From assembly GCF_021917145.1 (NCBI RefSeq), contig NC_061066.1, positions 248,001 to 312,000 of the forward strand: a stretch of DNA of 64,000 nt. The letters run 5' to 3'. Of the stretch, positions 1 to 11,867 are shown piece after piece. The position numbers and the translations under genes are program-made. The notes under the pieces are model-generated. The model ran no database searches, was not told where the DNA came from, and saw nothing but the letters and a program-made list of their open reading frames with translations. Origin of the DNA: Hypomesus transpacificus (taxonomy: Eukaryota > Chordata > Actinopteri > Osmeriformes > Osmeridae). Each line of letters begins with the position of its first letter. Within the stretch, counting starts at the first letter, position 1.

Positions 1-780
1 CCAAGCGAGACAAAACTATATTGCCAGCTCCAACGCAAGAGCGAGCGCAAACACAATTATAAGAATACAACCATATAAAGCCCAAACAGTATTTTGGTCA
101 GTTTTTTTTGTTCAAAATAAAGTTAAAAATAAAGTTAGTTTAAGTGTACTTTCATGGCAAGGAAAATAAGTAACATTTTAATACTCCATTAGTAATTCAC
201 ATTTATATTGTGCTCATTGGATTTATATATCTTTTCATATAGATTTTATACTTATATATTTTTTTCCCTCTGTATGTATACTGTATTCAAGTCCCCCATG
301 CCCAAGACAAAATATTCTTTCGACAGTGCATGACCTTACCAATATGGCTGATGAATGAAGACCTCACCAACAGGGCTGATGACCATGTGCTGAAGGCAAT
401 GCGTGGTTAATGACAGGAGACATGAGGCTGGCGTTTAGCACCATGGGAAGTCAGGAGGGGAGGTTTGGCCCCTCCCACAGGAAGCACTTGAATGATTCTG
501 AAGAAACCAAACTCTGTTCAGTGACAAACTGAGGTGTGCAATGAAGAACAGTGGCTGAAAGTGAAGAGAACCCTGTTTAAGTACCACATCTTAAGAGAGG
601 AGGAATGGTGTCTGTTTCAGAGACAATCAAGATTTGTTCCGATTGGAGTCCAGACTAGATTGGGCATTGCGGTTCAGACCAGTCCAGACCTGTTGTTGGT
701 CCAACTGACCATGACAGTTTGGGTGTTGCTGTGATTCTGACCAGTTCTAAAGGTCCTGGTTCCCATTGACCCAGACCAAC
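1..780. other. kiaa1549 3' flank
   Basis: Follows the kiaa1549 stop on minus, so much of it should be 3' UTR. No AATAAA on minus is seen; an ATTAAA (plus TTTAAT near 176-181) is the best candidate end. A 66-codon plus-strand frame at 534-734 has no support. Confidence 0.4.
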
Positions 781-3700
781 TTAGGGATAACTGGTGACAA
801 CTACTTGTTTCTGGGCAAGTCTACGGAGCTCCTCTCTGATGGCCTTGATGAGAGAGGCGGAGCTATGGGCTGAGGGGGAGGCGTCGTCAGGGGGGTACTC
901 TGGTGTGGGCGGGGCTAGGTGCAGTGGAGGAGCTGAGGGGTCCCGCAACGACGAACTGGGCATCTGGAACACGGAGGAGGAAGTGAACTCAGGGAACGAC
1001 AGCACCTGGACAGAGAGAAAGAAAGAAAGACAGGAAGGTTGTCATCAAACTTCAGCCGTTCACATTTCAGCCTCTATGTTTGCGGCCCCACACGGTGTGT
1101 CCAGGCTCCATGCGGTGGACTCACACTCTCCCTGCTGATGGCTCCTGGTCTAGAGAGGTCCTGGTCTGAGTGTTGCTGGTTCCAGCTGGAGCCCGTGGGC
1201 CCAGACACGCTGCGGCCCACCCCGGGATATGCACTGATCCGGCTCGACAGACCCACCTGCGTCAGGTGGTGGAGCTGGGCTCCTGGGCGACACACACATC
1301 AATACATGATCAATATATCAATACAATCATTGATAAGATCCTGCAACATATACTGTACACACACACACACATGCAGTGTGCTTTACCTGTGCTGCCTCCT
1401 ACAGGACGTGGCCTGGAGGAGGAGGGGGGGTCGTCATACTGCCCCCTGTTGGAATACACCGACTCCTGCGGCAGTTGTTGCTCTCCAGCAGTAATGTACC
1501 CCCCGGAGCCTAGGCCCTGGCTGCAACACACACACACAAGATGTACCTGGTCAGGATAAGATGGCACAAGAAGATCTGACAAAAGCTCCTTTGAGCACTT
1601 TACAAAACAGCGAATGAAAATCCACCCAGCATGACGTTCTTGTGTTGGTCCTCACCTATGCAACAGGCCTTGGACTGACGATGGAGACATCCCTAACTCA
1701 GCATATCTCTGAACAGACAAGGAAAGAGAGGGAACCGATCAGTCCAAAAAGACCAGAAGAAAGGACAAATGGTGTAGAAAGAGATAAATATAATGAAAAT
1801 GTATTCCGCTCTCCTTTAAAGCATTTAAATGAGATTTAAGAATACTATCTTTCCGCTTGTGCATGTTCATAGTGGTGTGGATGGAGGGACAACAACAACT
1901 GGGTTGACAGTGTCCCCCAGCATCAGTCTCACCGCAGAGAAGGGGCTGTGAGTGGGGACCGCTGGGTAGGAGGAGGAGCCCCACTGTCGTGCCGAGCGGT
2001 TCTGAGGGGAGGGGCTTGGCAGGGCAGGGCTGACCCCTGTGACCCCGGCACTGCCCTGGGAGGACGGTGACACCAGGGCGAATGCGTCGTCCAATAGGGA
2101 GTGCATCTGCTGCCGCGCCTCCTCGATGGAGGGCTGGGGCGGCACGTAGGGAGGGGGCGGGGGGGCAGAGTCAAACACCTCATCGTTAGGGGAGGGGCTT
2201 CCGTGGTCTGGGGGGAGGTCTGGATCCGACTGAATGAGAGAAAAGGAGTTAGTATGTGTGTATGTCTTTGGGGACATGACCGCTGCCCATGCGTGTGTCT
2301 TACCATGTAGGCCACATTGTTAAGTCCTGGGTATTTCCTGTAGGTGGCGGTGTGGTCAGACAGCAGACCGTCTCTGTCTGTCAGTCTGTCTGTGTCAGGG
2401 AGACTGCCGTTCCCCCGTTGGCTCCTTCGCCCTCGAGGAGAGCGCCTCCCCCTGGCAGAGCAGAGCAACACGGGTAAGGGTGGGTTACATAGTGGGCAGT
2501 AGTGGGCTGTAGTCTATCCTAGGTCTATGATCTCACAGTCATATCTATAATATCAATAATAATCTTTTTGACTGTACATATACCATAAAAACCAAAAAGC
2601 CTGGCCCAATAGGGTGGTGAATAAGGGTCACGGTTGGGAGGATGATGGTGAGATGTGGGGGTTCAAAGTGACCATGTGATCTGGGACAACTCCTCACCTC
2701 CTCCTGGAGTCGGAGGGTGTGGGCGGCGAGGGGGAGTCGGCCTGCAGGATGCAGTCCATGTGGTCGTGGGCGGAGCTGTAGAGACGCTGCACCGGCCCCC
2801 CATGTTCCTCGCCGTCCCCAAAGGCATCCAGGATGTCGTCCATAGAAGGGAACTCACACTGGCCCCGCCTCTTAGCCCGCTGACGCAGCTTGTTCCTGTG
2901 GTGTTCAATCTCAGACTTGTGCCTCAGGGCGACCTGCACACACACACACAAACACACACAGTAGAGATCATGATGTGAATACTGTATGCGTGTCTCTGTG
3001 ACTCAGGGCAGTGTGTATGTGTGTGTATACTCACCTCTGTGCTGACTCGCTCTGTGAGGGAGGGGCTTTGCGACTGTGTGTGTTGCGGGGGGCTGGGCCG
3101 AGGCTGCATGGCGATGAGCTGGACCTTGTTGGCTTGGCGCTTGTGGCCGTCGGACGAACCGCGAGACAGACGGTCCACGTGGTCAAAGATGGAGGAGGAG
3201 GAGAGCAGCTCATCTGGCCCGCTGCCAGAGGGGGGGACTGGGGGAGAGAGGAGGTGGAGGCGGGGGTGGAAGGTAAATCACAGTAACCAGAAGGCAGGAA
3301 TCACATGCTGGCTAAAACTGTGTTGAATGATGTCTTACCCATTTTGTTCCTCCCTGTAAAAGAGAAAGAAAGGAGGGAAGAGAGAGAGCGATGGATGGAG
3401 AGTGAAGAAAAAGTAGAATAAATAAATAATAATTGATTGCTTGGCAAAATTTGACAGACGTTTTTTCTGAGAATAGACTTTGTCTCCATATGCTGTCTCT
3501 CCCACTCGAAACCGTGTCTCCACCTCCCCCACTCCTCTACTCTGTTGTGGTCTCCCTCTGCCAATCCATCCTGCAGTCTCTCTCTTCCATCTCTCTCTCT
3601 GTTCTCTCTTAGATGCAGCTCCTTTAATCAGCTGTTCTCCTGCTGAGTCAGCAGACAGCCCACTCAAGGATGGACACACGCACCTTTCTCTCTCACGCAG

Positions 3701-6700
3701 ACACACACACACACACTCTCTCACCTGACTCTCTACCTTTCCGCAATCTTATCATTTGCATTTTAGCAGAGTCACTGCAAAGACAGAGGCTAGTGTTTCA
3801 TACCATTTTTAGGTGTCTTCCTGTGTTGTTTGGCTTCACTTGGTGTGGCCACAGGCCTTGTACTCTCCTCCGCCGACTCCCTTCCACTCGATTGGTCACT
3901 GCCTAACGAATCTCCATCTGATGGCGAGAGCCTGACCAATCAAAGACAAGAACAGACATAGGTATGCTTGCTTGTGTAAATGTGTGTGAGTGTGTGTACC
4001 TTGAGGGTGTCTGACTAACCTCCCTCTACGACGACTGTGGCGGCCCGCCTTGGTGGAGGAGCCCTTGGATTTGGGCGTGTTCAAGTCCCCGCCCTCAGAG
4101 GGTGTGACCTCTTTGATGGGTGCCGGGAGGGCTCCCGGCTCCTGGATGACCATTATGTCATCCTTACTGTGCTGGCCCAGATGCAGCTTGGCAAAGTCAA
4201 AGCCTTTTACACTGGGAGCCTGGAGCTGGAGAGAGACCCAAGCATCAATGACATGTACATGTGTCCGTATGTTTGTACATCACTGTGTGTCAGGTAGCTG
4301 AGCGGTTAGGGAAGCGGGCTAGTAATCTGAAGGTTGCCAGTTTGATTCCCGGCCATGCCCAATGACGTTGTGTCCTTGGGCAAGGCACTTCATCCTACTT
4401 GCCTCGGGGGGAATATCCCTGTACTTACTGTAAGTCGCACTGGATAAACGCGTCTGCTAAATGACTAAATGTGACAGTGTGTGTGTGTGTTTGTGTGTGT
4501 GTCTCAGTTCCCCCTGACCTTTTGTCTTTGCTGGATGGTGTTTATGGCGTCAGGCTGGAACTCTAGCTTCTCTGAGCCACACAGCTTCCAGTAGAGGATG
4601 ATGATGATGAAGATGGCCAGCAGCACAGGCACCACCACCCCCACGATCAGCCAGACACTGCTGCTCTGGGTCTCAGAGGGCGGCACGGTGATGGTCTCCA
4701 CAGCTGCAACACACCCACACACACACATCAGGATTAGGAGCAATTCACTTCAAAGCAGTAAATCACTTGAGCAGAAATACACTAAATATGGATTATAAAT
4801 GACCTAAACACAAATATGTTCATTTCCTGCTCATATTCATCGCATACGTCACGTGACCGTCACATGACGTTAAACACCCTCCCACACACACAATCCTTAT
4901 CCAGCACACACACTCACGCTGGGCAAGGGGTCTCTGGACACGGTGGCCCAGTACGATGGCAGCTCTCTGGAGGTCGAGGCGGTTCAGGGTGGCAGCTGTG
5001 ACATCAGCAGGCAGCCTCTCTCCCCCAGGCCCCTCCACAAAGTACAACACCTCCAGGGGGCGCTCCTGCCCAGACAGCCGGGCCACGCGCACCACCTGGG
5101 GACCACATCACAGCACGATGAGCGCTGCCATCCCACTCCTTCAGCAGATGCTTTTAATCCAAAGCGACGAACAAAAGTGCATCAGATCTGTAAGGGATGT
5201 AATACAAGCGTATTCCTGCAGTGTGTGTGAGAGTGAGGCCACGTGTGTGCGCGTGTGTGTGTCGACCTGTATGCTGTTGTTGCCCACTGCCGTAGCTCTC
5301 TTCCAGCGCCGTCTAATCCCCTCCCCCAGCCCTTCCTCCAGCAGCAGCGCCAGTCGTCTCTCCACACGAGCTTTGAAGCTCTTCTCGGTAACCATCTGCT
5401 CCTGCACGCCCAGTAGCACTAAAATAAACGCACATAAAAACCCTTCAGCTTCCCCTCCCGCCCACTCCTTCTGGGCTGCAGCCAAAGGGTGGAGGAGGAG
5501 GTCTCACCTGTGCGAACCCAGGTGGAGCGTAGATGGTGAGAGATGTTTAGCTCTGGGTAGTGGAATGCTACAGACAGACAGACACACACACACACAGTCG
5601 GAGAAGAAGAGAGTGAGACAGACTTAAGTGACACACTTCACCGGGTAATTACTGTCTGTTTCAGCGTGCGTTCATTTTGAGGGGGGGTGCGGCTTACGTT
5701 CAGCAATCTGCAGCGCCGGGAAACCCAGGTAGAAGCTGAACTCCACCATGCTGAGCTTCCTCAAATGGTCACTGACCTCCGACCCCAGCAGGTAGCCCCG
5801 CCCGTCGCGCATAGTAAAGGTGATGTCCACTGGAACCTTCTGCTCACCCACTGGCTTGACCATTCCCATGGTGATGTTAAGGAGCTGTAGCGCACACACA
5901 CACACACACACACACAAACAGGCATGCGTCAGATCCTGTGACAGGTCTATGATACGGGCGATGCGTAGGAAGCATTGGTACACCGTGTGTTCACCTGCAC
6001 GATGACGTTGCCCAGCTCATGTGAGCGCCTCCGTGTCTCTGTGTAGGCCATCAGGAGTCCTCTCTCCACACGCTCACTGAAGTTGCACACACGCACATCC
6101 ACGTGGCTGGGCACAAACTGCAGCACTGCAACATCCAACCAAACACAGACACACACACTCATTACATTATGGCATGGACAGCTACATATGATTTAACTGG
6201 ACACAAACACACACAGGTGTTTCCTACCTGAGTGGATCTGGTATTTGTAGTCTGGTACAGTGTAAAGGGGAGAAATTGCAGGAATGGGGGAGGAGCTGCG
6301 AGATGATTGGCGCAGAGCGTTGATGACGGACATGGCGGTGAAAATGATAGGCCCCGCCACGGCACGAAAGGCAAAACTGGACTGAGTTCTCAGGAACTGG
6401 TGGAGAGAAGAGAAGGAGAGGTGGAGGTAGAGTGGTTGTCTTTGAGCCCTATTAAGAGGTCAGCATGCTGACCATGTGAAGGGCTGTGTATTGTTGAGGA
6501 GTGTGTACCTGTAGCTCCACTGAGCGGTTGAACTCTCTCTTTAAGATGTCTCTCACCTGGCCAAACCCTACAGTGGAGCCTTTGGGCATGACTACAAGAA
6601 AGAATGATTAGGTTTATCAACAACTTTACTTGTGTTGACCCAGACTTTAAATCGATTGCAAGAATATAAGATGTACAGGTCCAAGCAGAAAAAAAAGGAT

Positions 6701-9700
6701 CCTCCAGAAGAAGTACTCTGGGTAAAAACGGAGTTCTGTAACAACTTCCATGCTAAGATGCTACTTTTAGATTTTGTCTATCTTAAATTTGAATGAGATA
6801 ATGAATCGTGAAAACTGAAAGACTATATATTAAAGTACAAAGAAAAGATTTGGTAAGGTGAGATCTTGTGGCACCATCTTACCCACTCTGACCAGGTACA
6901 TCTCTGGCTTGGTGACATTGCACAGGTACTGTCTTCCAGGAGGGGTCAGCACCACTCGAGGGGTGGACACTGCCGGGGTCCTGGTCACACTTAGAGTTGT
7001 GGTGGAAACAGTTGTGGTAGTTGTTGCCTTGGTGGTCGTGGGCCGGGTGCTGGGAGCCCTGGTTACAGGCGGGGTCTTGACCGTGATGGCTCCTCTCTCC
7101 CCAAAGTCCCGGCCTGGCGGTCTCCCCGGGGCATCAGGCCAAGTGGGGGGCCGTGGGGGGGCCTTACTGGTGGTGTTGGAGGGGGGACGTGGGGTGTGTT
7201 TTCCCGGGGTAGATGGATGGTCTCTGGGCCTTGGGGCAGAGGGCTGGGCAGGCCCTTTAGTGGCAGACCTATCAGGAGGAGTGGGGATACCTGGCCCCCG
7301 AAAGGGGGTGGGAGAGAGGTCCAGAGGAGGGGTGGGCCCTACTGAGGGGACTGGGGGCTGCTTGGGCTCCTGGCCTGGAGTGGGATGGGAGCCAGGGGAG
7401 GATGGAGAGGGATGGCCGTGTGTGTGGGTATGAGAGTGTGTGTGTGTGGTAGTGGCAGTGGGCCTGATGGCAGGTTTAGAGGTGGTCTGGTTGACAGTGT
7501 CCAAGTCTGGAGGCATAGGTTCTCTACCTCTGCCTCTGTGTCTTTCTCTCTCTCGTTCCAGCTCTCTGTGCCTCTCCTCCTCTCTCTCGCGGGCCAGGAG
7601 GTTGGTGTAGTACTCCAGACTGTTCATGTCAGGCAACAGCAGCTCTGTGGGTTCCAGGGGCAGCATGTCCTCCAGGTCATAGTCCTCTTCATCCCAGGAC
7701 GGGTCGGGCTGGGCCGGGCGGGTGGGGAAACCGCCCTTCAGGGGGGTTGTGGGGACGGAGGAGGATGGGAAGAGCGAGGAGAGCGGGAGGGTGGGTCGAG
7801 AAGGAAAGGAGATGTCGTAAGAATCCTTGTCGTCGGGGTCATACGTGTGGCTGGGTAGGGGCGTGGCCAGAGCCGGCTCCTCTCCGTCGGGGACCATGAA
7901 GGACAGGGTTTCCAGGTAGTCCCCAGAACCCCAGGACTCCTCCAGGGAGGGGGAGTGGTCCCATGGCGGGGGAGGCGTGAGGGTGGGCTGGGCGTACGGG
8001 GGAAGGGGAGGGGGGTGGCTGGGGGACAGAAGGTCAGGGGGTCTCAAGAGGAGGTGGATGCCCTGAGCACCTGAGTCCGACTCGTCTGCTGACCCTACAC
8101 CGTCGTTACCATGGTACCCGGTCTCTTCAGGGCGGCCAGCTCGTGGACGTCGAGAAGAAGGTAGATGTGATGAGGGCTGTGCCGTCCTGTTGGTGCCCAC
8201 CCCACCTGCGGAGAGAGCAGACAGATCCATAGGGTCCGTGGGTGTGGGTGTGTGGTGTGTATGTACAGTAATGAAAGCTGCAGGCTCTGCTGCACCCCTG
8301 CTGACTATAGAGAGACCTAGATGGGGGAGGGGGAGATGGCTGAGCGGTTAGGGAGTCGGGCTATTAATCAGACGGTTGTTGGTTCGATTCCTGGCTGTGA
8401 AAAATGTTGTTGTGTCCTTGGGCAAGGAACTTCACCCGACTTGCCTTGGGGAATGTAACTGTAAGTCGCTCTGGATAAGAGCGTCTGCTAAATGACTAAA
8501 TGTAAATGTAATGTAGATGAGGCTGATCTCCGTAGGCAGAACAATGAGCACACAAGAGTGATCACAGACATGCCAAATATTTTTCCCAATAACATGTTTG
8601 TTACTCAATTCTACACCTTTAGCAGAGAGGACCAAAAACATCATACATGAAAGACATTTACATTTCTAAAAAGGAGCATCTGTTTCAAAAGCAGTCTACT
8701 TACAAATTCATGACATGGATGCACTTTTTAATGCATCTGGCAACAATGCAGCTACTGTAATGTATTCTTCATGTCTGAAATCAACATTATTACATGCTGT
8801 AGGTTGTGTTTTTGTCTTAACACACGCACTGCCAAGCTTATACCGGATACGTCAATGTTTAATTACAGATGTACTCCAGAGGGGGTAACTTGACTATAAC
8901 AGATTACACAGAGTACACCCTCTACCATTTTTCAAATACTTATTTCTTTATCCATCCATCAATTTGTTCTCTCTCTCCGCCCCCACCCTTCCATTCACCC
9001 CCCTTTCTCGGTCACAGGCCGTAGCCTACAGTAAATTACAGCACACGGCATCATCCTTTTCCTAGCCTCGACTCTTTCATCATTGTGCGCTCTTTGCCGT
9101 TGCCGTGGTGACGCGGTGCTTTGCGGCAGCGTCACGTGCTTTGTAGCGGCGGGCTCATTGGTATGCCAGAGACAAGGCTCTGAGGCACTCCAGCCAACAG
9201 CACACAGGATCGGTACACACACATGCACACACACACACACATATATTCATTACACTGACACAGAGAGAGTAAGTGGGAAAGAGATAGTGAAAGGGAAGGG
9301 GCAAAAGGCATATAATGATGTAGAGGAGGAACAGATTTGGAGTGAGAGACAGATAAAGAGCGAGAGATCAGACTTGAGATTGGCCTTCTAAGACAGAGCA
9401 CACAGCACATTCAGTAAATGCCAAGGTTGATGACAACATTTGATCACAATGATCAAATCTGAGATGCATCCCCAGAACCAGCTTTGGCCTCTAACACTCA
9501 ATAGCCATGGCTCCCCATGTGTGTGTGTGTGTGTTTGTGTGCGTGTGTGTGTGTGTGTGTGTGCACATAATGTGTGTAGGTGTGTGAAGGAGACTCAGTC
9601 TGAATAAGGAATGACTGTGTGGAGATTCTCTCTCCATCTGCCCCTGACAGCTCCTGAGTCAGAGACAGAGGAGTGAAGAATGGAGGAGTGAAAAAAGAAC

Positions 9701-9991
9701 AGACTGCTACTGTACCTATCAAAGGGGACAGACAGAAACAGGAAGTGGATGTATGGGTATGAAAGTGCCTTAACCAGGTCCAAATTCAAGATACCTGGCA
9801 GACTAGCTCCCCTGTATGTCAGTGACCCTGTAGAAACGATCTAATCTACGTCACTTACCTGCAACAGGTGTGCTGGAAGTCGCCATGGAAACCAACATGC
9901 TTGCAGCAAGAAGAAGCACAGTAGTGCGCAGGCACGTAGAGGTTTTTTGGTACATCCTTGATCCCGCGCTTGCCGGTTTCAGAGTCTCCAT
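781..9991 (-). CDS. kiaa1549: KIAA1549 family single-pass membrane protein, 21 coding exons
   Basis: Exons (5' to 3' on minus): 9991-9859, 8205-6883, 6591-6509, 6396-6228, 6125-5995, 5884-5698, 5567-5508, 5418-5267, 5095-4918, 4703-4519, 4225-4020, 3931-3804, 3353-3339, 3237-3035, 2933-2698, 2451-2304, 2229-1933, 1708-1656, 1520-1387, 1282-1125, 1005-781. Phases agree throughout and sum to 1467 aa. Seen: a signal-peptide-like N-terminus (hydrophobic TVLLLAASMLVSMA), a Pro/Ser/Thr-rich exon of about 440 aa, a conserved extracellular region, a membrane helix at about residues 822-844 followed by YWKLC, then a 620-aa cytoplasmic tail with family blocks such as LRHKSEIEHHRNK and the end SASLIKAIREEL. 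The tail matches KIAA1549 of human 7q34 in order from end to end; KIAA1549L is the alternative and fits less well. Human KIAA1549 is about 1950 aa; the difference lies mainly in the Ser/Thr-rich exon. Cellular role is not well established. ZC3HAV1 as neighbour supports the call. Confidence 0.93.
3339..3353 (-). other. kiaa1549: 15-nt microexon of kiaa1549
   Basis: Minus-strand sequence has a pyrimidine-rich tract plus CAG directly before 3353 and a GTAAGA donor directly after 3339. The flanking coding exons (3931-3804 and 3237-3035) end and begin in phase 1, and 15 nt keeps that phase, adding G-R-N-K-M. Skipping would also keep frame, so inclusion could be regulated. The splice signals are strong, but the exon is so short that a transcript is needed to prove it. 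Confidence 0.55.
4292..4472 (+). mobile_element. tRNA-derived SINE, copy 1
   Basis: Starts with a tRNA(Leu)-like head: A box GTAGCTGAGCGGTTAGGG and B box region GGTTGCCAGTTTGATTCC. A body with TTGTGTCCTTGGGCAAGGCA follows, then the tail GTAAGTCGCACTGGATAAAC with GTCTGCTAAATGAC. About 180 bp, near full length. It sits in the kiaa1549 intron between exons 4703-4519 and 4225-4020, opposite to transcription. Confidence 0.88.
5138..5190 (-). mobile_element. SINE/LINE tail fragment, inverted
   Basis: CAGCAGATGCTTTTAATCCA followed by AAGCGACGAACAAAAGTGCA is the reverse of the common teleost tail. It is an isolated fragment inside the kiaa1549 intron between exons 5418-5267 and 5095-4918. Confidence 0.65.
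6883..8205 (-). other. kiaa1549: Long Pro/Ser/Thr-rich ectodomain exon of kiaa1549
   Basis: A single 1323-nt exon encodes about residues 45-485 of the protein. It is mucin-like: runs of Pro, Ser and Thr, a histidine/threonine stretch made by a (CA)n-like tract, and an Arg/Glu-rich segment. Only its last part (around CNVTKPEMYLVRV) aligns with the human conserved segment that leads into the extracellular domain. It is much shorter than the corresponding human exon, which explains most of the length difference. Likely a disordered, O-glycosylated stalk (inference). Confidence 0.85.
8332..8513 (+). mobile_element. tRNA-derived SINE, copy 2
   Basis: Same family as copy 1: GGCTGAGCGGTTAGGGAGTC head, GGTTCGATTCC B box, TTGTGTCCTTGGGCAAGG body and GTCGCTCTGGATAAGAGCG tail ending in repeated ATGTAA. 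It sits in kiaa1549 intron 1 in antisense orientation. Confidence 0.9.
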
Positions 9992-10825
9992 GGCATGCGA
10001 GTCACATTAGGCCTTTACATTCACGGGACACCATCCTTCTTCTCTTCAGTGGGCCACCGGTTTGCACCCATAACTTCCTGATCTTGGTCGGTTAGACGGC
10101 CCTGTTTAAGAATAAGAGCATTGTGGATAGGCTACAAACGTCCAGTTTATTTTTACACTACTGAAGCAGAAAGGCCGCTAACGTCCATCTAGTCTCACCG
10201 CTGGCTGCGTCTTACATTGACGGCTGGCTGACTGACCCCATTACTGGGAATAGCCTATATCTGCCAACATTTCTCACCATCACATTCTGGGAATAAAGCG
10301 GATGTGTGCTAGACGTTTTGGGATATAAAAACTATGAAATAACGATACGTAGGTTAATTGCTTCAATGTTGGCAATACAATATCGGTCATGACACAATTT
10401 CAATTTCAGAAGATTCCTGTAGCATAGGTTACTTAACATAAATTGATCCGAAGCGTACGAACATTTTAAGAGTGCTTGAAAATGATTTGGTTGTATCTAC
10501 ATTATGGTATTAAGGATGAAAAGGGCGGCAAGCGCGAGCAGTTCATAGCGTGCATATGAGAACATATGACCAGACTATAGAGCAAAAACCATAAATGAGG
10601 CTACACAAATAACGACATTAAAGACAGGATACATACCAAGTGACCCTACATATGGCAGATTCGTTTTGAATGATTAGTTACCGTTTAAAATCTTTCATAT
10701 TCCTATTTTACATGATATATTTGATATAATAGAGCCTACCTGCCATCCTGGAGATGCGGCGGTAAGGACGCGTCACACCTCTCCCAGCTTCACGTTGCCG
10801 CGCGAGGCGCGCTCGCGTTCCATGC
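9992..10825 (-). promoter_or_regulatory. kiaa1549: Predicted kiaa1549 5' UTR, leader intron and GC-rich promoter
   Basis: On the minus strand a good acceptor ends at 10102 (first exonic base 10101) and a good donor, CAG|GTAGGC, follows 10740. This suggests a non-coding first exon at about 10740-10825 joined to 10101-9992 just before the start codon. The upstream exon lies in GC-rich, CpG-containing sequence at 10745-10820. If this splice is used, the leader carries a 20-codon upstream ORF that begins in the first exon and crosses the junction. Inferred from splice consensus only; no transcript evidence. Confidence 0.45.
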
Positions 10826-11460
10826 CGAAAGAACCCAAATTATGATACCGCAGCTGGGAATCAAATTCTGCTTTATAATAAATTCAGAGGAATTGTCATC
10901 GGTAGCCTATTTAACGAAGGGGATCTCATTTCAGCTGATGTATGGCGTCCATGCACGCCGCACTGTTCCTACACATTGTTACGCTGTAACGTCATTGATG
11001 GAGCGCAACCCCAGAAAGAACTAGTGGTGAAAATTCCATGAATCGAGGCTCATCAACACCCACTACACACAAATCCTTGAACAGGAAAATGTCAAGTAAT
11101 CGTTCGAGTAACGTTTGATTCTGTTCAGTACATTGCACGTCATGGATCTCAATATTAACTAAACAGCCATACCGGTTTTTCATAGGGAAACCGGGCAAAT
11201 ACAAAACGTTGGACGAATTTGCAGCAAAACGTTTTCTGCCCCGCCCCTATTTCAAAATTAGTGCCACCCAGATAACAGACAATTGGTTAGGAACCTAGCA
11301 TCCAGATAACTGCACATAATGTGTTTTTTGAGCAAACGCTGAACACATATGCTTATTTAAAATATTCAATTCAAACATTACGAGAAAAACAACCAAGTTT
11401 GAGTGCCCACAGTATCAACCAGACAATACAACATCAGAACAACTGAGATGTATTTTACAT
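10826..11460. other. Intergenic spacer between kiaa1549 and the zc3hav1-like gene
   Basis: About 630 bases. A 70-codon open frame on the minus strand (11204-10992) has no recognisable domain and no splice support. I see no ADP-ribosyltransferase motif on the minus strand here that could extend the zc3hav1-like gene. Confidence 0.5.
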
Positions 11461-11466
11461 TTTATT
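11461..11466 (-). terminator. Poly(A) signal of the zc3hav1-like gene
   Basis: TTTATT on the plus strand is AATAAA on the minus strand, about 400 bases after the stop codon at 11870-11868. It is the first good signal downstream and would give a short 3' UTR. Its position before the kiaa1549 promoter supports two separate tandem genes. Confidence 0.6.
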
Positions 11467-11867
11467 CAGGTATCCTCATTATACACACACAGACAGTATC
11501 CTCGAAGCGAATCATAGATCTTTATCTTAATATAAATTAATGCTGCACCACAAATCTACAGATTACAGCTACCCATTGTATATTTTGACGGAACTAAACA
11601 CATGTCGCTGACTCTTCGAATGGTATAGGTTGCCTCCTGAACAGACAATCTGATCTCAACAAAGCTGGTAAAGTCAATTGGCACAGTTGTGTGAGTGACT
11701 GCATATTCAGATTCAGATTTGGGTGAATAGACAGTTAGTGGGGTGACTGTCACTCTCACCAACTCATCCATATTCAGCAGCCAAAGTGAAGGCAGTCATT
11801 CATTAATCCACTAACAGATCTATCTATTCTTCCCCTTTTTTGTCCATCCATCGTGCTTGCCCTCCCT
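11467..11867 (-). other. 3' UTR of the zc3hav1-like gene
   Basis: Runs from the TAG stop to the AATAAA signal. A 71-codon open frame at 11771-11556 lies here, but it has no relation to a PARP domain and no splice acceptor joining it to the gene. Confidence 0.55.

Noticed and set aside
4292-4365. tRNA-like sequence considered as a tRNA gene
   Set aside because: Has A and B boxes but no proper acceptor stem, and the sequence continues into a SINE body and tail.
6858-7858. Plus-strand frames of 191 and 157 codons
   Set aside because: Shadows of the kiaa1549 Pro/Ser/Thr-rich exon on the other strand.
10992-11771. Two 70-codon minus frames downstream of the zc3hav1-like stop, tested as PARP remnants
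   Set aside because: No ADP-ribosyltransferase motif or alignment to the family's catalytic domain.
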